Part shown: piece after piece, positions 31,335 through 32,932 of the stretch | How the letters are laid out: each line of letters opens with the position of its first letter | How positions within the stretch are numbered: the first letter of the stretch is position 1 | Assembly: GCA_034440135.1 (NCBI GenBank) | Contig: JAWXBP010000189.1 | Location: 1-32,932 of the forward strand | Length of the DNA: 32,932 nucleotides | Direction: 5' to 3' | Source of the DNA: Planctomycetia bacterium | Lineage (GTDB): Bacteria; Planctomycetota; Planctomycetia; Pirellulales; JALHLM01 | Translations under genes and position numbers: made by a program | The notes under the pieces: model-generated | The model's database searches: none | What the model was told of the DNA's origin: nothing | The model's input: only the letters and a program-made list of their open reading frames with translations

Positions 31335-32849
31335 TCATTGCGCGAACCCGCGCCCCAGGTGGGTCAGGTCTCTCCAGAATACTACGCCCGGGGTCCCGGA
31401 GGTAGCGTCAATAATGGCTTCGGCGCGCGCAGTGGGGCCGCCGTTTTCGAAGTAACCCAGCACTTGCACGCGGTAGACGGCGCCTCCGCAGGTCACGAGC
31501 GGCATCAATTCCTTCATTTCGTCGAGGGTCACCATCCCCTTGGTCAACAACCAAGTCTCGTGCCGGAACTCCGGCTCGTTTTCGGTCGGTTCCGGGGTCC
31601 GATCGGCGATGATGTTCTCCACCACGTCCGGCGTCAGACCCGGGATGCCCAACAGCAGCGTGCGCGGGGCCTGGTTGATGTTGATCCGTCCCCGGATCGC
31701 CGGCTCCTTGACCACGGTCACGGCGTCCATCAGTTGCGGCAGGTAGGTGGCGATCAGCCCCGGGTTGTCCGGAAACGGCGTATCGATGATGGTCGCCTGG
31801 TTCGTCATCGGGTTGGTGACTTGCGTGTATTTGCCGATCAGATCGAGCACCTGGCTAAAGGTGTATTTCGGCTCGATTTCGAAATCCGGCGCTTGGCTCC
31901 CAACCTTCTGCGGCGGCGTCGGCGGCGGCCCTTCCAGCTCCATGGGCCCGTTCTGCCGGAACACGATGATAAAGTTCGCCCATTCGTCGTCGAACTTTTC
32001 TTTAAGCTGCCCGTGCAGGACTTCCAGATCCGTCTCATTGAGATTGATTCGCGGCGTGCCGTCGGATTGCAGATTCGTCTCGGCGCTGTAGAGCGTGAGA
32101 TAGGCCGCCCAGCCGCAGGTCATCGAACCGTCCGAGTTATCCACGCCCGAGTTGCCGACATAGACCTCTTCACTTGCCTCCAGCGTGAAGTTGCGATTCA
32201 CGTCGCCGCCAAACAACAACCACGGCGTTACGCCGCGCACGAGGAGTAATTCTTCCACGGTATCGAGCGGGCCGTTCTTCGGCCCGTACGGCGGGCTCAT
32301 GCCGGAATAGAAATCCGCTTCTGCGCCGAACTCGCGTTGATCGTCGTCCTCGTCGATCCAATCCAAGATCGCGTCGGCCACGTCCTCGGTCATGCCGGGC
32401 AGGCTCATCAGCAGATTCCGCGCGCCGTCGGCTTCGATCAAATCCGCCAGCAAGATTTCGTTGAGATTCAATTTCGCGGATTCATTTTCCAAGCCGTAGC
32501 GGACGCCGCTGAGTACGCCTTGATCGACCCGCGGCGCGACCACGCTGAACCGCCCCGGCTCCTCGCCGGTGGTTTCGTCCATCGCCAGCACGCCTTGAAA
32601 GCGCCCAGCGTTGTCGTACAGGCCGCCGTTTTCTTCGATGAGCGCAGGGTCTTCCATCAGCACCGACTTCACCAGATCGATGCCGGAATCCGACAACACC
32701 CGGGCTTGCAGCGCTTTGCCGTGCAGCACTGCGGCCTCATGCTCGCCGAACATCAGCTCGCCATACGTGAAGCCAGCCAAGCTGAGCATGGCGATGACGA
32801 CCATTACCACGATCAACACCAACGCGCGACGTGAAGGCGTGCGTTTCAT
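31335..32849 (-). CDS. gspK: GspK-family minor pseudopilin of type II secretion
   Basis: A 504-residue type IV pilin-like protein. It starts MKRTPSRRALVLIVVMVVIA, with the class III signal and hydrophobic N-terminal helix (prepilin peptidase would cut before the hydrophobic stretch; the usual Gly before it is replaced and the mature Glu5 lies near EHEAA). The globular part holds two helix-hairpin-helix-type segments, MSLPGMTEDVADAILDWIDE and LLGIPGLTPDVVENIIADRT, as in GspK. E. coli GspK is about 330 residues, so this one is much longer, with an insertion at about 230-350 (YAAETNLQSDGTPRINLNET). It would cap the pseudopilus tip. Its ATG overlaps the preceding gene's stop by four bases. Confidence 0.82.
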   Translation of the reverse strand: MKRTPSRRALVLIVVMVVIAMLSLAGFTYGELMFGEHEAAVLHGKALQARVLSDSGIDLVKSVLMEDPALIEENGGLYDNAGRFQGVLAMDETTGEEPGRFSVVAPRVDQGVLSGVRYGLENESAKLNLNEILLADLIEADGARNLLMSLPGMTEDVADAILDWIDEDDDQREFGAEADFYSGMSPPYGPKNGPLDTVEELLLVRGVTPWLLFGGDVNRNFTLEASEEVYVGNSGVDNSDGSMTCGWAAYLTLYSAETNLQSDGTPRINLNETDLEVLHGQLKEKFDDEWANFIIVFRQNGPMELEGPPPTPPQKVGSQAPDFEIEPKYTFSQVLDLIGKYTQVTNPMTNQATIIDTPFPDNPGLIATYLPQLMDAVTVVKEPAIRGRININQAPRTLLLGIPGLTPDVVENIIADRTPEPTENEPEFRHETWLLTKGMVTLDEMKELMPLVTCGGAVYRVQVLGYFENGGPTARAEAIIDATSGTPGVVFWRDLTHLGRGFAQ

Positions 32850-32932
32850 GGTCCGCCTCCATCTTCCTCGTCGGGCGGACCGTCGCCCCCTTGGCCACCG
32901 ATCTCGGCCGTCCGGCGCCGTCGTAATCCAAA
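32846..32932 (-). CDS. C-terminal end of an upstream gene, possibly GspJ-like
   Basis: Only the last 28 codons are present. They read FGLRRRRTAEIGGQGGDGPP and end DEEDGGGP, then TGA at 32848-32846, which overlaps the gspK ATG by four bases (ATGA). The overlap shows that the two genes are translationally coupled. In type II secretion operons the gene before gspK is usually gspJ, so this may be its charged, Gly-rich tail, but the sequence itself is not diagnostic. Confidence 0.6.
   Translation of the reverse strand, partial: FGLRRRRTAEIGGQGGDGPPDEEDGGGP

Overview
The window looks like chromosomal DNA of a planctomycete, probably of the Pirellula/Blastopirellula type. This is an inference from gene content: a cytochrome-c-like protein with planctomycete-style CxxCH modules, a BBP7-type outer-membrane barrel, a membrane-anchored terpenoid-cyclase-fold protein, a ResB-CcsA fusion, many signal peptides, high GC and many short dispersed repeats. 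No marker gene fixes the species.

Layout. 1-140: 5' end of a leftward secreted protein. 497-4095: thrS, infC (apparently with an AUC start) and a secreted protein. 4303-6204: UPF1-like SF1 helicase. 6420-6640: decayed transposase. 6931-7004: initiator tRNA, leftward, with a clear terminator. 7300-9590: terpenoid-cyclase-fold membrane protein and a secreted SnoaL-like protein. 9867-13198: ClpV (TssH) and Hcp, two type VI secretion parts without the rest of the system. 13259-17625, leftward: beta-barrel, dihaem cytochrome-like protein and HELGH metallopeptidase-like protein. 18015-23447, rightward: thioredoxin-fold protein, lipoprotein and the CcsBA cytochrome c assembly fusion. 23652-32932, all leftward: pseudopilin-type gene (partial), GspK, PilM-PilN fusion, PilO-like protein, coiled-coil membrane protein, PspA/IM30-like protein, then an ABC importer (binding lipoprotein, permease, ATPase).

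How the genes fit together. thrS-infC is the classical translation cluster, but rpmI and rplT do not follow. The haem proteins and CcsBA imply c-type cytochrome assembly. GspK/PilMN/PilO form the inner-membrane platform and tip part of a type II secretion or type IV pilus-like machine. The PspA-like gene lies in the same run and may guard the envelope.

The most unusual signal is not in a gene. Spacers between co-directional genes are filled by several families of short repeats and perfect inverted repeats: the GTGAAGTAG family, the GATGAGTG family, a GTAGGTCAGGC palindrome and a CGCGAAACACG inverted repeat. Several sit exactly against stop or start codons, and in at least three genes the repeat itself supplies the stop codon. 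No CRISPR array, prophage or obvious defence island is visible.
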